Positions 16,736 to 24,745 of a stretch of DNA of 38,310 nucleotides are shown piece after piece. The stretch lies in NCBI RefSeq assembly GCF_003932855.1, contig NZ_RQYZ01000022.1, positions 1-38,310 of the forward strand, in the 5' to 3' direction. A program made the position numbers and the translations under genes. Position 1 is the first letter of the stretch. The number at the start of each line of letters is the position of its first letter. The notes below the pieces were generated by a model. The model did not search any database, was not told the origin of the DNA, and was given only the letters and a program-made list of their open reading frames with translations. The stretch is from Tessaracoccus sp. OH4464_COT-324. Lineage in GTDB: Bacteria > Actinomycetota > Actinomycetes > Propionibacteriales > Propionibacteriaceae.

Positions 16736-16981
16736 TCAGGCAGTGTGCTCGCAGGTGGCGCACTGGCAATCGGTGCAGTTGCACTCCGCGCAGGTGGTGC
16801 AGGTGCAGTTCACGCAGCCGCAGGTGCTGCACTCGTCGTAGTGGCCCTCGTGCTCGCGGTGCGCGTGCCCCTCGTGGATGTAGTCAACGTGATCGCCGTG
16901 CTGCCGGGCAGGGTGCCCGCAGCCGGTGCCGTGCTTGTGGGTGTGATCCGCGTGGGTGCGGTGGTCAATGGTCGCAGTCAT
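16736..16981 (-). CDS. His/Cys-rich metallothionein-like metal-binding protein
   Basis: This 81-residue protein has 12 cysteines and 14 histidines. Residues 1-48 are His-rich (HADHTHKHG, GDHVDYIHEGHAHREHEGHYDE), a pattern I associate with small actinobacterial zinc-handling proteins. Residues 51-78 are a dense Cys cluster of CxC and CxxC motifs, typical of metallothioneins. It should bind Zn, Cd or Cu in the cytoplasm; no signal peptide is seen. The gene overlaps the SmtB-type regulator by 17 bp and ends before a strong terminator, so both form one metal-induced operon. The fusion of a His-rich and a metallothionein-like half is notable. Confidence 0.8.
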   Translation of the reverse strand: MTATIDHRTHADHTHKHGTGCGHPARQHGDHVDYIHEGHAHREHEGHYDECSTCGCVNCTCTTCAECNCTDCQCATCEHTA

Positions 16982-17276
16982 GGTTGTGCTCCTTCGTGTG
17001 TCGGTAGGCGTCCAGGAAGATGTGGGCTACGTGGTCATCCACCAAGGCGTAGTGGGTATTCCTGCCAACCTTCGTGCCCTCCACCAGGTGGGCGCTGCGC
17101 AAGATGCCCAGGTGATGCGACACCAGAGGTTGCGAAAGCCCTAGCCAGTTGGTCAATTCGGAGACGGAACACGGACGGTCGGTGAGACGGTGGATGATCG
17201 ACGCTCGCACCGGGTGCGCGAGCGCTTGGAAGAGTCGGACCACGCCGTGCCCGTCTTCGATGACCCCACCACTCAT
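16965..17276 (-). CDS. ArsR/SmtB-family zinc-sensing repressor
   Basis: A 103-residue winged-helix repressor with FQALAHPVRASIIHRL at the start and the DNA-reading helix LGLSQPLVSHHLGILRSA (46-63). The C-terminal helix has Asp80-x-His82-x10-His93-x2-Glu96, an exact fit to the alpha-5 zinc site (DxHx10Hx2E/H) of SmtB/CzrA. The tail HNHDCDH adds further ligands. Metal binding should release it from DNA and induce the metallothionein gene. ATG 17276 was chosen because it gives family-usual length; a longer upstream frame would read through the promoter. An operator-like palindrome lies 2 bp upstream of the start. Confidence 0.9.
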   Translation of the reverse strand: MSGGVIEDGHGVVRLFQALAHPVRASIIHRLTDRPCSVSELTNWLGLSQPLVSHHLGILRSAHLVEGTKVGRNTHYALVDDHVAHIFLDAYRHTKEHNHDCDH

Positions 17277-17278
17277 GA

Positions 17279-17311
17279 ATAAAGCTTTATATAAAAGAAT
17301 CTCGATGTCAA
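17279..17311 (-). promoter_or_regulatory. Promoter and operator of the zinc operon
   Basis: A 12-bp perfect palindrome ATAAAGCTTTAT (17279-17290) lies just upstream of the repressor start, in an AT-rich island unlike the rest of the region. A TTGACA -35-like hexamer is at 17306-17311 (minus strand), with a TATA-rich stretch between. The layout fits autorepression by the SmtB-type protein. The -10 spacing is not ideal. Confidence 0.6.
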
Positions 17312-17329
17312 GGATGGGGTGAGCGAGCG

Positions 17330-18142
17330 TCAGGTAGCTTCGCCGACGGCGACGGGCGGCCCGTCGGGCAACCCCCACTCGCTCCACGAGCCGTCGTAGA
17401 CCCAGAGATTCTCGCGACCGGCGAGCGTCGCGCCCAGCGCCAGAATGCACGCGGTCACCCCCGAGCCGCAGGAGAACACGAGGCGGTGTGCGGCATAACC
17501 GGCGAATCGTTTGCGCAATTCCTCGGGCGGCAGCATCCGGCCGTCGCGCTGCAGCTCGGCGAACGGCAGGTTATGCGAGCCCAGCATGTGGCCGCCGCGC
17601 AGTCCCGGGCGGGGCTCCGGCTCATCGCCCGTGAACCGGCCGGCCGGGCGGGCGTCAAGCACCACGGTGCCCACATCGTCGAGGGCGCGCAGAGTCTCGG
17701 TCTGGTCGAGGAATAGTCCGCTCGGGTGGGCGACGAAATCGCCCACCGGCACCGAGTCGGCTGGCGGCATGGTCGGCAAGCCCGCGGCCTCCCAGGCGGG
17801 GAGGCCGCCGTCGAGCACCGCCACCCGCTCATGCCCCATCGCCAGGAACATCCACCAGGCCCGCGGGCTGGACCAGACGCCGAGAGCGTCGTAGACGACG
17901 ACCAGCGAGTCGGCGCGCACACCCAGCTGCCGGACTTCGCGTTCGAACTGCTCGGGTGAGGGCATGGTGTGCGGCAGGGAGTCCGGCTTGGACAGCGGGC
18001 CGTCGATATCGAAATGGGGCGCCCCGACGATGGTGCGCGCCAGGCGGGCGGCCGCGGGCGAGGCGTCCAGCACGGTCACCTCGCTCAGGTGGCTGGCCAG
18101 CCACTCGGGGCTGACCAGTGGGCCGGGAGGAAGCAGTTTCAT
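17330..18142 (-). CDS. sseA: 3-Mercaptopyruvate/thiosulfate sulfurtransferase (two-domain rhodanese)
   Basis: A 270-residue protein with two rhodanese domains (about 10-120 and 150-265). The second has the active cysteine Cys225 in CGSGVTA, the loop typical of 3-mercaptopyruvate sulfurtransferase rather than thiosulfate-specific enzymes. Conserved WWMFLAMGHERVAVLDGG (first domain) and GRENLWVYDGSWSEWG (second) support SseA. ATG 18142 gives the usual length (about 280); the much longer open frame upstream covers the next gene in another frame and is rejected. Cytoplasmic sulfur transfer or cyanide detoxification is likely. Confidence 0.88.
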   Translation of the reverse strand: MKLLPPGPLVSPEWLASHLSEVTVLDASPAAARLARTIVGAPHFDIDGPLSKPDSLPHTMPSPEQFEREVRQLGVRADSLVVVYDALGVWSSPRAWWMFLAMGHERVAVLDGGLPAWEAAGLPTMPPADSVPVGDFVAHPSGLFLDQTETLRALDDVGTVVLDARPAGRFTGDEPEPRPGLRGGHMLGSHNLPFAELQRDGRMLPPEELRKRFAGYAAHRLVFSCGSGVTACILALGATLAGRENLWVYDGSWSEWGLPDGPPVAVGEAT

Positions 18143-18159
18143 GACCCCATCTTGACAGG

Positions 18160-18702
18160 TCATTCGGCGAGAATGCGCTCGGCGCCGCGAACATGGCTGA
18201 AGAGTCGAGGGTCGAGCGACGCGCCCGTGCGCAGAATGGTGACCGAGCCGTCGGTCTCCAAGATGAGCGCGCGCACCTCGCGCAGGTGCGCGATGCCGGC
18301 CTGCCGGAGCCGAGCCCAGATGATGCGCTCGTCGATGTGGTAGCGGCGAAGCAGCCGGTCGTCGAGACGTTCGTTGGCGTACACCACCACCGGGCTGCGG
18401 TGCCCGATGAGGCCGGCGCGGCGTCCGGCACCGAAGAAGGATTCCAGGAGCAGGAGCGTCGTCACGCAGACGAGCCCGGCGCCGAGGGTCACCTGGGGTC
18501 CGAGCATCGAGCGGCCCATCGTCGCGCCGAGGACGAGCACGACGGCGAGCCCCGTGCCGGAGCGGTTGGCGAAGAGACGTTGCCCCCACACCCGCAGGAC
18601 CGTGCTGAAGGTCAGGTAGAGCACGGTCGAGGCGACCACCACGGCCACGGCCTGGGCGGGGGTGATGCCTAGTTCGAACCAAAGCTGCTGCCAGAAGGTC
18701 AT
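18160..18702 (-). CDS. YetF/DUF421 family membrane protein
   Basis: A 180-residue protein with three hydrophobic segments (about 17-38, 50-68, 72-92) followed by a cytoplasmic YetF-type domain: HRSPVVVYANERLDDRLLRRYHIDERIIWARLRQAGIAHLREVRALILETDGSVTIL is spread over 101-157 and matches DUF421. Function unknown; some members are linked to sporulation or stress. It starts at ATG 18702 and ends 17 bp before sseA on the same strand, so the two may be cotranscribed. The very long open frame upstream is GC-driven noise. Confidence 0.85.
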   Translation of the reverse strand: MTFWQQLWFELGITPAQAVAVVVASTVLYLTFSTVLRVWGQRLFANRSGTGLAVVLVLGATMGRSMLGPQVTLGAGLVCVTTLLLLESFFGAGRRAGLIGHRSPVVVYANERLDDRLLRRYHIDERIIWARLRQAGIAHLREVRALILETDGSVTILRTGASLDPRLFSHVRGAERILAE

Positions 18703-18816
18703 GAGGTTATCGTCGCACCGCCGGGGCCGCTCCCGGCGGCCCACTGCGCGGTTCGGCTGAACCGAGTGCATGCCCGGCGTGCCACTATTGGCTGGTTGAC
18801 GATTGAAAGGGTTGCG

Positions 18817-20148
18817 GTGTTGAGGTCGGTCTCCGCCTTCTTGATCGGCGCGGCGGCGGTGTGCGCCTTCGCACAGTTTGTGCTGCGGAGCGTGCCGCCT
18901 GTCGCCTGGTGGCTGCTGGCGAGCATCGCGGCGCTGGCGCTGCTGCTGGATCTGCTGTGGGCTCGGGCGACGAGCGGGCGGGGCAACCAAGCCCAGGCGA
19001 TAGCGGACGGCCGCACTGGTGTGCAGCGCTGGTTGGGGGCCCACCCCACCGGGGAACACGACGCGCGGGGCGCGGAACTGATCGACTTCGTGAGCATCGT
19101 CGCGCTGACAAACGGTCATGTCTATCGCCGGACCCAGCGTTCGGCGACACCCCCGGAGTCCTTTACCGAGCTGGGGATCGGGGGCTCTCGGCTGGTGGTG
19201 CAACCTGACCCGTCGAGCAGCGAGGTGATGGCTGCGCGGGGCGGCTCGCCGCTCGCTCCGCTGGATCAGCGGTTGGCTCTGGTGCCAGCGCAGGAGTCCA
19301 CTGTGCCGCCGTGGCCCGGCGTCTTCCTGCCGCCTGGGGCGGACATCTCGAACCCCTACGCCTTCACCGAGTGGGACCTGAGCCGGCGACGGCAGCCGAC
19401 GCGGCGTCGCTCCTGGGCGGCCCGGCCGGTGGCCGTGGCGCTTTCGTTCCTCGTGGGGCTGCTGGCCAGCGGTGGCTGGCAATGGGCGACCGCTGGAACG
19501 GACCGGGTGACGAGCGCGGCCTCGACGAGCGCCGGGCCGATGGGCCACGTCGCGCCGAGCGAGGCGCCCACCCTGGCCGCCTCCGGCGGCGCCACCGTCG
19601 GCACGGGCCGGGAGTCGGCGGCGTCCGCCGAGGGGGAGGACTCTGGGGATCCTGCGGAGCGCGTCGAGGAGCAGCCGACGGCGAGTCTGCTGCACATCAG
19701 CGCCGAGGAATACGGCAAGATCCTCGCGGGCATGGCCGAGTTCGCGGGCACGGAGGAAGTGGGCAGGATCGTGCTTTACGACGAATACCTCATGTTTGAC
19801 ATGCCCGCCGAGACCGGCTCGAACAAGTGGGACACCTTCACCTACGAGGCGGACACGGGGTTCAGCAGGCAGGGGCCCGCGACGATCCAGCTGGACCCGT
19901 CGCTGAACGAACGCTTCCTGCTGACCGACCTGGATCCGACGGTCATCGCGGACGTTAACTCGCGCGCCGTCGCGGAGTCCGGCCAGGAGCCGGATCCCTC
20001 GCTGGAGTTTTCCCACGTCATCATCGATCGGGCGCTGTGGGGAACGACGCCCGGCAAGACGTCGATCCGGGCCTACGTCGGCGATGACTACACGTCCACG
20101 ATGCTGGTCTACGACACCACCGGAAAACTGATCAAGAAGCTCAAATGA
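18817..20148 (+). CDS. Hypothetical membrane protein
   Basis: I do not recognise this 443-residue protein. Two membrane segments lie at the start (about 4-22 and 30-48). A cytoplasmic stretch (50-185), a basic patch RRRQPTRRRS, and a third membrane segment (about 205-225) follow. An Ala/Ser/Gly-rich linker and a C-terminal domain (about 280-443) would then lie outside, with a beta-rich pattern (LHISAEEYGKILAGMAEFAG...). GTG 18817 has GAAAGG upstream and was preferred to the GTG at 18766. The stop overlaps the next gene (ATGA), so it forms a bicistron with the esterase. Confidence 0.7.
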   Translation: MLRSVSAFLIGAAAVCAFAQFVLRSVPPVAWWLLASIAALALLLDLLWARATSGRGNQAQAIADGRTGVQRWLGAHPTGEHDARGAELIDFVSIVALTNGHVYRRTQRSATPPESFTELGIGGSRLVVQPDPSSSEVMAARGGSPLAPLDQRLALVPAQESTVPPWPGVFLPPGADISNPYAFTEWDLSRRRQPTRRRSWAARPVAVALSFLVGLLASGGWQWATAGTDRVTSAASTSAGPMGHVAPSEAPTLAASGGATVGTGRESAASAEGEDSGDPAERVEEQPTASLLHISAEEYGKILAGMAEFAGTEEVGRIVLYDEYLMFDMPAETGSNKWDTFTYEADTGFSRQGPATIQLDPSLNERFLLTDLDPTVIADVNSRAVAESGQEPDPSLEFSHVIIDRALWGTTPGKTSIRAYVGDDYTSTMLVYDTTGKLIKKLK

Positions 20149-21092
20149 GCGACGTGCCCAGCCGGTGGACTGCCCAGACCGCCCTCGTGGTGGCGAAGGA
20201 GGCGGAGCTGGCGCTGGACAACACGGACCGGTCGATGGCGGCCGTCCGGTGGCGCTACGAGCAGGAGCGGGAGTTCTGGAACAAGGGTGGCCCGGCGATA
20301 CCGTTCGTCGAGGAGCTGGTGCCGACGCCACGCGGCGACGTGCGGGTGCGTCTCTACCGGCCGGGCGCGGGGCCGAGCCCCGTGATCGTCTACGCCCACG
20401 GGGGTGGCTACATCGTCGGGAGCCCGGCCACCCACGACAGGCTGACGCGCTCCCTGGCCAGCCTGACGGGCGCGGTGGTGGTGAGTATCGACTACACGCT
20501 GTCGCCCGAGGCGAGGCATCCGCAGCCGATCGAGGAATGCGCCGCGGTGGTGCAGTGGGTGCGGGCCAGCGCACGGCGGCTGGGCATCGTCGCCGACGAT
20601 GTGTCGCTCGCCGGTGACTCCGCGGGCGCGCATATCGCGCTCGCCACGTACCTGTGGCTGCGTGATGAGCTGGGCGCCGCGGCGGGGGTGCGGTGCCTGC
20701 TGCTGTTCTACGGCGGCTACGGGCTGCGGGATTCGCCTTCGCGCCGGGAGCTGGGCGGCCCGTGGGATGGGATGACGGCCGACGACCTGGCTTGGTACGA
20801 AGGCTGCTACATCTCCGCCGAGGATGTGGGGGACCCGTACTACGACCTGCTGGGTCGGGAACTGAGCGTCCCTCCATGCTACGTGCTGGCCACCGACCTG
20901 GACCCGCTGCTTGACGACTCGCGCGCGCTCGCGGGGTTGCTGCGCGGTTCGGGGCATTCGCTGGTGGTGGCGGAGGGCGTGCTACATGCGTTCCTGCAGT
21001 ATGCGCGGCTGCTAGACGACGCCGACCGGTACCTCAGGCTGGCGGCCAACTTCTTTTGCGACGCGCCTCCGCCACAGGACCAGGTGGGGTGA
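20145..21092 (+). CDS. Alpha/beta hydrolase, Aes/HSL-type esterase
   Basis: A 315-residue hydrolase of the hormone-sensitive-lipase family. The oxyanion motif HGGG is at 85-88, the nucleophile elbow GDSAG has Ser159, and the acid and base are probably Asp253 (DLDPLLDD) and His281 (VLHAF). The early WNKGGPAIPFVEELVPTPRG also resembles the acetyl esterase Aes. It should hydrolyse short-chain acyl or acetyl esters in the cytoplasm. It overlaps the upstream membrane-protein gene by 4 bp, but a functional link is not evident. The first of two copies of a repeat element begins 34 bp downstream. Confidence 0.88.
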   Translation: MSDVPSRWTAQTALVVAKEAELALDNTDRSMAAVRWRYEQEREFWNKGGPAIPFVEELVPTPRGDVRVRLYRPGAGPSPVIVYAHGGGYIVGSPATHDRLTRSLASLTGAVVVSIDYTLSPEARHPQPIEECAAVVQWVRASARRLGIVADDVSLAGDSAGAHIALATYLWLRDELGAAAGVRCLLLFYGGYGLRDSPSRRELGGPWDGMTADDLAWYEGCYISAEDVGDPYYDLLGRELSVPPCYVLATDLDPLLDDSRALAGLLRGSGHSLVVAEGVLHAFLQYARLLDDADRYLRLAANFFCDAPPPQDQVG

Positions 21093-21126
21093 ACCTGTCG
21101 CCGGACGGCCAGGCACCGAAACCAGA

Positions 21127-21219
21127 AACTACACCGCTGTGGTTTCCCACAGCTGTGGAAAACTCTGTGGGAAATTTGTGGGGAACCCTGTGGGCAGCGG
21201 TGGAAAGCACTGGAAAACT
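21127..21219. repeat. Copy 1 of a 93-bp intergenic element with DnaA-box-like motifs
   Basis: Same sequence family as 21353-21445 at a constant offset of 226 bp with no gaps. A run of about 51 bp (from 21146) is nearly identical. It starts with a small hairpin (AACTACA/TGTGGTT, one G-U pair), then TGTGGAAAA, TGTGGGAAA, TGTGGGGAA and TGTGGGCAG follow at 11-12 bp spacing. The complement of the first, TTTTCCACA, fits the DnaA box TTWTNCACA; the others are weaker. This copy lies after the esterase stop. Confidence 0.8.
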
Positions 21220-21352
21220 TTCCCGCCCCATACGGTGAAGAGGGATTTCCTCGCGCCTGGGCCTGGCCTCTGCGGTGCGTAATGCCTTGTCAAGAAGGCT
21301 TGAGGGGCTGGTAGCCGTCCGGCGGGGCAGGTTATCAGGGGCCGGATGCGGG

Positions 21353-21445
21353 AACTACACAACTGTAGTTCCCCACAGCTGTGGAAAACTCTGTGGGAAA
21401 TTTGTGGGGAACCCTGTGGGCAACAGTGGAAAAAGCTGGAAAAGC
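21353..21445. repeat. Copy 2 of the 93-bp intergenic element
   Basis: Second copy, ending at the stop codon of the histidine kinase gene. Its hairpin AACTACA-CAAC-TGTAGTT is perfectly paired; relative to copy 1 one pair changes while pairing is kept. The four TGTGG-type motifs are conserved. Between the copies (21220-21352) I see no gene. Confidence 0.8.
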
Positions 21446-22878
21446 TACTCCGCGTGAGCCTCGGTCGCCTCAACCACCGGCAGCCGCACTGTGAAGACCG
21501 CGCCACCGTCGGGATGATTCGATGCCCTGATCGAGCCCTGATGCGCCTCGATAGTGTGCGCCACGATGCTGAGCCCCAGCCCCGTGCCCGGCGTGTTGCG
21601 GGCCCGATCCGAGCGGTAGAAGCGGTCGAAAATATGCGGCAGATCCTCCTCGGCGATGCCCGGCCCCCGGTCGGCGACGGTGAGCACCCCGTCGCGCAGC
21701 CGAACCGTGATCGTGCCGCCCGCAGGCGAGAACTTCACGGCGTTATCCAACAAGTTGGTGATCGCGCGCTCCATCGTCGAAGCGTCCCCCATCACCTCCG
21801 AGTTGTCGGTCTCCACGTCAAACGCGATGCCCGGGCCGCGACGCTGCGCGCGGGCCACCGAAGCCATCACGACATCGTCCAGCGCCAGCGGGTGATGCTG
21901 GCGCTGCAGGTGGTCATCGCGGGTGAGGGCGACGAGGTCGCCCACCAGCGCCGTGAACTCGCCCAGCTGAGCCGCCACATCATTGAGGATCTGGCCGCGG
22001 GCGCCTTCGGGAAGCATCCCGGAGTGCTCGTCGGCCACCAGCAGCTCAACGTTGGTGCGCATCGAGGTGAGCGGGGTGCGCAACTCGTGGCCCGCGTCGG
22101 CGATCAGCTGCCGCTGCTGCTCCCGGGACTGCTGCAGCGACTTCAGCATCCGGTTGAACGACTGCGTCAACTCGCCCAAGTCGTCGCGGCCGTAGATGCG
22201 GATCGGGTTCAACTGATCCGTCTGGGTGACGTTCTTCACGGCGGTGGACAGCCGCTTGACCGGCGCCAGCACTGCCCGCGCGCTCCATAGCGCCACAGCC
22301 GTCGCCGCGAGGATGCCCAGCAGGCCCGAGATCAGCATGGCGTTGCGCAGCGCGGCGAGCGTGGACTGCACCGAATCCGTCGGTGAGGCGTAAGTGACCG
22401 CGTAATAGGTGACTGTGCCGTCGCGGGGGATGGAAAACGGCACCGTCACCGCACGGTACTGCACCCCGTTCGATGCCACGACGGTGCGCTCCGCTCTCTC
22501 TGACTGGAGCCGAGCCACGACGATCTCCCGCGAGTCCTCCGGCAGCGACTCGCTCTGGTTGGCCGGGATGCGTACCAGACCCTGCGCGCTCACCACGGAG
22601 ACGAGGGTGCGGGGTCCGATGGCGTCGGCCGAAAGGTTATCAATGTTCTCCACACCGGTGGACAGGACCTGGGCCGTCTGCTGCGCGGAACGGCTCAGAT
22701 CATTGTCCAACTGCTGGAACAGCGACCAACGCGTCATGACGAAGCCGGTGATGCCGATGAGCGCCACCACGGCGATCACCGAGAACGCAGTCAACGACGC
22801 CAGCCGCCACTGCAACGACTGGCCGGAGAGCAGCTGCCCGAAGCTGCGACGGAACCGGACCCAGTAAGTCCCGATCAC
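21445..22878 (-). CDS. Sensor histidine kinase, MprB-like
   Basis: A 477-residue membrane kinase. Two membrane segments (about 27-49 and 180-199) flank an extracytoplasmic sensor of about 130 residues. A HAMP linker follows (200-255). The H-box [11 protein letters not shown] has phospho-acceptor His264, and the ATPase part has [31 protein letters not shown] and GTGLGLSIV. Its closest known relative by pattern is mycobacterial MprB, an envelope-stress sensor. The GTG start overlaps the response-regulator stop (GTGA), so the pair is cotranscribed. Confidence 0.9.
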   Translation of the reverse strand: MIGTYWVRFRRSFGQLLSGQSLQWRLASLTAFSVIAVVALIGITGFVMTRWSLFQQLDNDLSRSAQQTAQVLSTGVENIDNLSADAIGPRTLVSVVSAQGLVRIPANQSESLPEDSREIVVARLQSERAERTVVASNGVQYRAVTVPFSIPRDGTVTYYAVTYASPTDSVQSTLAALRNAMLISGLLGILAATAVALWSARAVLAPVKRLSTAVKNVTQTDQLNPIRIYGRDDLGELTQSFNRMLKSLQQSREQQRQLIADAGHELRTPLTSMRTNVELLVADEHSGMLPEGARGQILNDVAAQLGEFTALVGDLVALTRDDHLQRQHHPLALDDVVMASVARAQRRGPGIAFDVETDNSEVMGDASTMERAITNLLDNAVKFSPAGGTITVRLRDGVLTVADRGPGIAEEDLPHIFDRFYRSDRARNTPGTGLGLSIVAHTIEAHQGSIRASNHPDGGAVFTVRLPVVEATEAHAE

Positions 22879-23561
22879 GGGGCGGTTTCACGCAACACGT
22901 AGCCGATGCCGCGCACCGTGTGAATCAGCCTCGGCAACCCGCCCACCTCGGTCTTGCGCCGCAGATAACCGATGTACACCTCAAGAGAGTTCGCCGTCGT
23001 CGGGAACTCGAAGCCCCAGACTTCGTTCAGCAGGGTGTTCCGCTCCAGTACCTTGCGGGGATTTTCCATGAAAACGTTGAGTAGCGCGAACTCTGTGCGT
23101 GTCAGAGAGATGTGCTGGCCCGCGCGCGTCACCTCGCGGTGCTGCGTATCCAGCACCAGGTCCTGGAAGTGCAAAGTAGCGCCCTCGCTGCCGGTCTGCG
23201 GCTTGGCGCGCCGCGTGAGGGCGCGCAGCCGGGCGAGCAACTCGTCGAGGGCGAACGGTTTGACCATGTAGTCATCCGCGCCTGCATCCAGCCCATCCAC
23301 CCGGTCACCGACGGCATCGCGCGCGGTGAGGATCAGGATCGGCACCTCGTTGCCCGACTCGCGCAGCATCCGGGTGGTTTCCAGGCCGTCGAGCCGGGGC
23401 ATCATCACATCCATGATGATGGCGTCCGGCGTGTACGACGCCAGCCGCGCCAGCGCTTCGATCCCATCAGCCGCAGTCGTGACCTCGCTGCCCGTGTAGG
23501 AAAGGGATCGCGCCAGCGACTCGCGCACCGCCTGATCGTCGTCCACCACCAAGATCTGCAT
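22875..23561 (-). CDS. Response regulator, OmpR/PhoB family, MprA-like
   Basis: A 228-residue response regulator with receiver residues Asp7-Asp9 (VVDDD), phospho-acceptor Asp51 (IIMDVMMP) and a KP switch (MVKPF). A winged-helix DNA-binding domain follows ([34 protein letters not shown]... spread over about 155-190, then YIGYLRRK). ATG 23561 is the start that fits the receiver domain; a longer upstream frame runs through the promoter and the divergent gene. It forms a pair with the MprB-like kinase and probably controls envelope-stress genes. Confidence 0.92.
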   Translation of the reverse strand: MQILVVDDDQAVRESLARSLSYTGSEVTTAADGIEALARLASYTPDAIIMDVMMPRLDGLETTRMLRESGNEVPILILTARDAVGDRVDGLDAGADDYMVKPFALDELLARLRALTRRAKPQTGSEGATLHFQDLVLDTQHREVTRAGQHISLTRTEFALLNVFMENPRKVLERNTLLNEVWGFEFPTTANSLEVYIGYLRRKTEVGGLPRLIHTVRGIGYVLRETAP

Positions 23562-23678
23562 AGCCAGGATCTTACCTTGATTCACAACGGTTGATCCTCG
23601 GAGCTGGCCGCTTCGAAAACCGAAACCGGAATTGAAAACCGTAGGCCGGGCCCGCCAAGCCATGCAACACTTGCCAGC

Positions 23679-24677
23679 ATGGACCTCATCGGGCGCAGTT
23701 TTCTGAAAGAAATCGACTTTTCGCAGAGCGAGTGGCGTTACCTGCTTGAGCTGGCCGCGCGCCTGAAGCAGGAGCGCCGCGCCGGCACGGAGCGGCCGAG
23801 GCTGGCGGGCAAGAATGTCGCGCTGCTGTTCGAGAAGACCTCCACCCGCACCCGCTGTGCATTCGAGGTGGCGATGGTCGAGCAGGGCGGGCGGACCACC
23901 TATCTCGATCCTGCTAGCTCCCAGATTGGGCACAAAGAGTCGGCGGCGGACACCGCGCGGGTGCTCGGCCGCTGGTACGACGGCATCGAGTTCCGCGGCT
24001 CCTCCCAGGAGGACGTGGAGGAGCTTGCTAGGCACGCGGGGGTGCCCGTCTACAACGGGCTGACCGACGACTGGCACCCCACGCAGATGCTCGCCGATCA
24101 GCTGACCATGATCGAGCACAGCGCAAAACCCATCGAGGAGATCTCCTTCGCCTTCCTCGGCGACGCGCGCAACAACGTCGGCAACTCACTGCTGACCTCG
24201 GCGGCGATCATGGGCATGGATGTTCGGATGGTGGCTCCTGAAGGGCACCAGAACTCGCGCGAGGTGGTCGCGGGGGCGCGCAACATCGCGGAGTGGAGCG
24301 GGGCGCGCATCGCGATCACCGACGACGTCGCGGCCGGAGTGGCAGGCGTCGACTTCCTGTACACAGACGTGTGGGTCTCACTGGGGGAATCCAGCGAGAT
24401 GTGGGCGAGTCGTATCGAAGCTCTGGCGCCTTACCAGGTGAATGCCGAAGTGCTGGCGGCGACCGGTAACCCGGAGGTGAAGTTCATGCACTGCCTGCCC
24501 GCCTTCCACGACCTGAACACGACGGTGGGGCGCGCCGTGCACCGGGAGTTTGGGTTGAGCGCCCTGGAGGTCACCGACGACGTGTTCGAGTCCCCGGCAA
24601 GCATCGTCTTCGACCAGGCGGAGAACCGGATGCACACCATCAAGGCCATCCTGGTGGCCACCCTCGCGGGGGAGTAA
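23679..24677 (+). CDS. argF: Ornithine carbamoyltransferase
   Basis: A 332-residue carbamoyltransferase with STRTR (55-59, carbamoyl phosphate), HPTQ (133-136), SLGE (234-237, ornithine) and HCLPAFHD (271-278). It makes citrulline from ornithine and carbamoyl phosphate, or runs in reverse in the arginine deiminase pathway. HCLPAFHD and length over 330 are seen in E. coli ArgF/ArgI and in catabolic ArcB, so anabolic or catabolic use cannot be settled; no arcA or arcC lies nearby. It stands alone, divergent from the response regulator. Confidence 0.93.
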   Translation: MDLIGRSFLKEIDFSQSEWRYLLELAARLKQERRAGTERPRLAGKNVALLFEKTSTRTRCAFEVAMVEQGGRTTYLDPASSQIGHKESAADTARVLGRWYDGIEFRGSSQEDVEELARHAGVPVYNGLTDDWHPTQMLADQLTMIEHSAKPIEEISFAFLGDARNNVGNSLLTSAAIMGMDVRMVAPEGHQNSREVVAGARNIAEWSGARIAITDDVAAGVAGVDFLYTDVWVSLGESSEMWASRIEALAPYQVNAEVLAATGNPEVKFMHCLPAFHDLNTTVGRAVHREFGLSALEVTDDVFESPASIVFDQAENRMHTIKAILVATLAGE

Positions 24678-24689
24678 AGGAGCAAAAGC

Positions 24690-24722
24690 GAGCGGTGGGA
24701 GGGATGATCCCTCCCACCGCTC
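24690..24722. terminator. Terminator between convergent genes
   Basis: A 14-bp perfect stem (24690-24703 with 24709-24722) and 5-base loop lie between the ornithine carbamoyltransferase stop and the 5'-nucleotidase stop. Confidence 0.85.
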
Positions 24723-24745
24723 CGTGGTGTCAAGCAGGTCTGTGT

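Noticed and set aside
18160-20877. Very long minus-strand open frame (about 905 codons)
   Set aside because: Only its last 180 codons (YetF-like) are real. The rest is Arg/Pro/His-rich and lies antisense to two well-supported genes, as expected from high GC.
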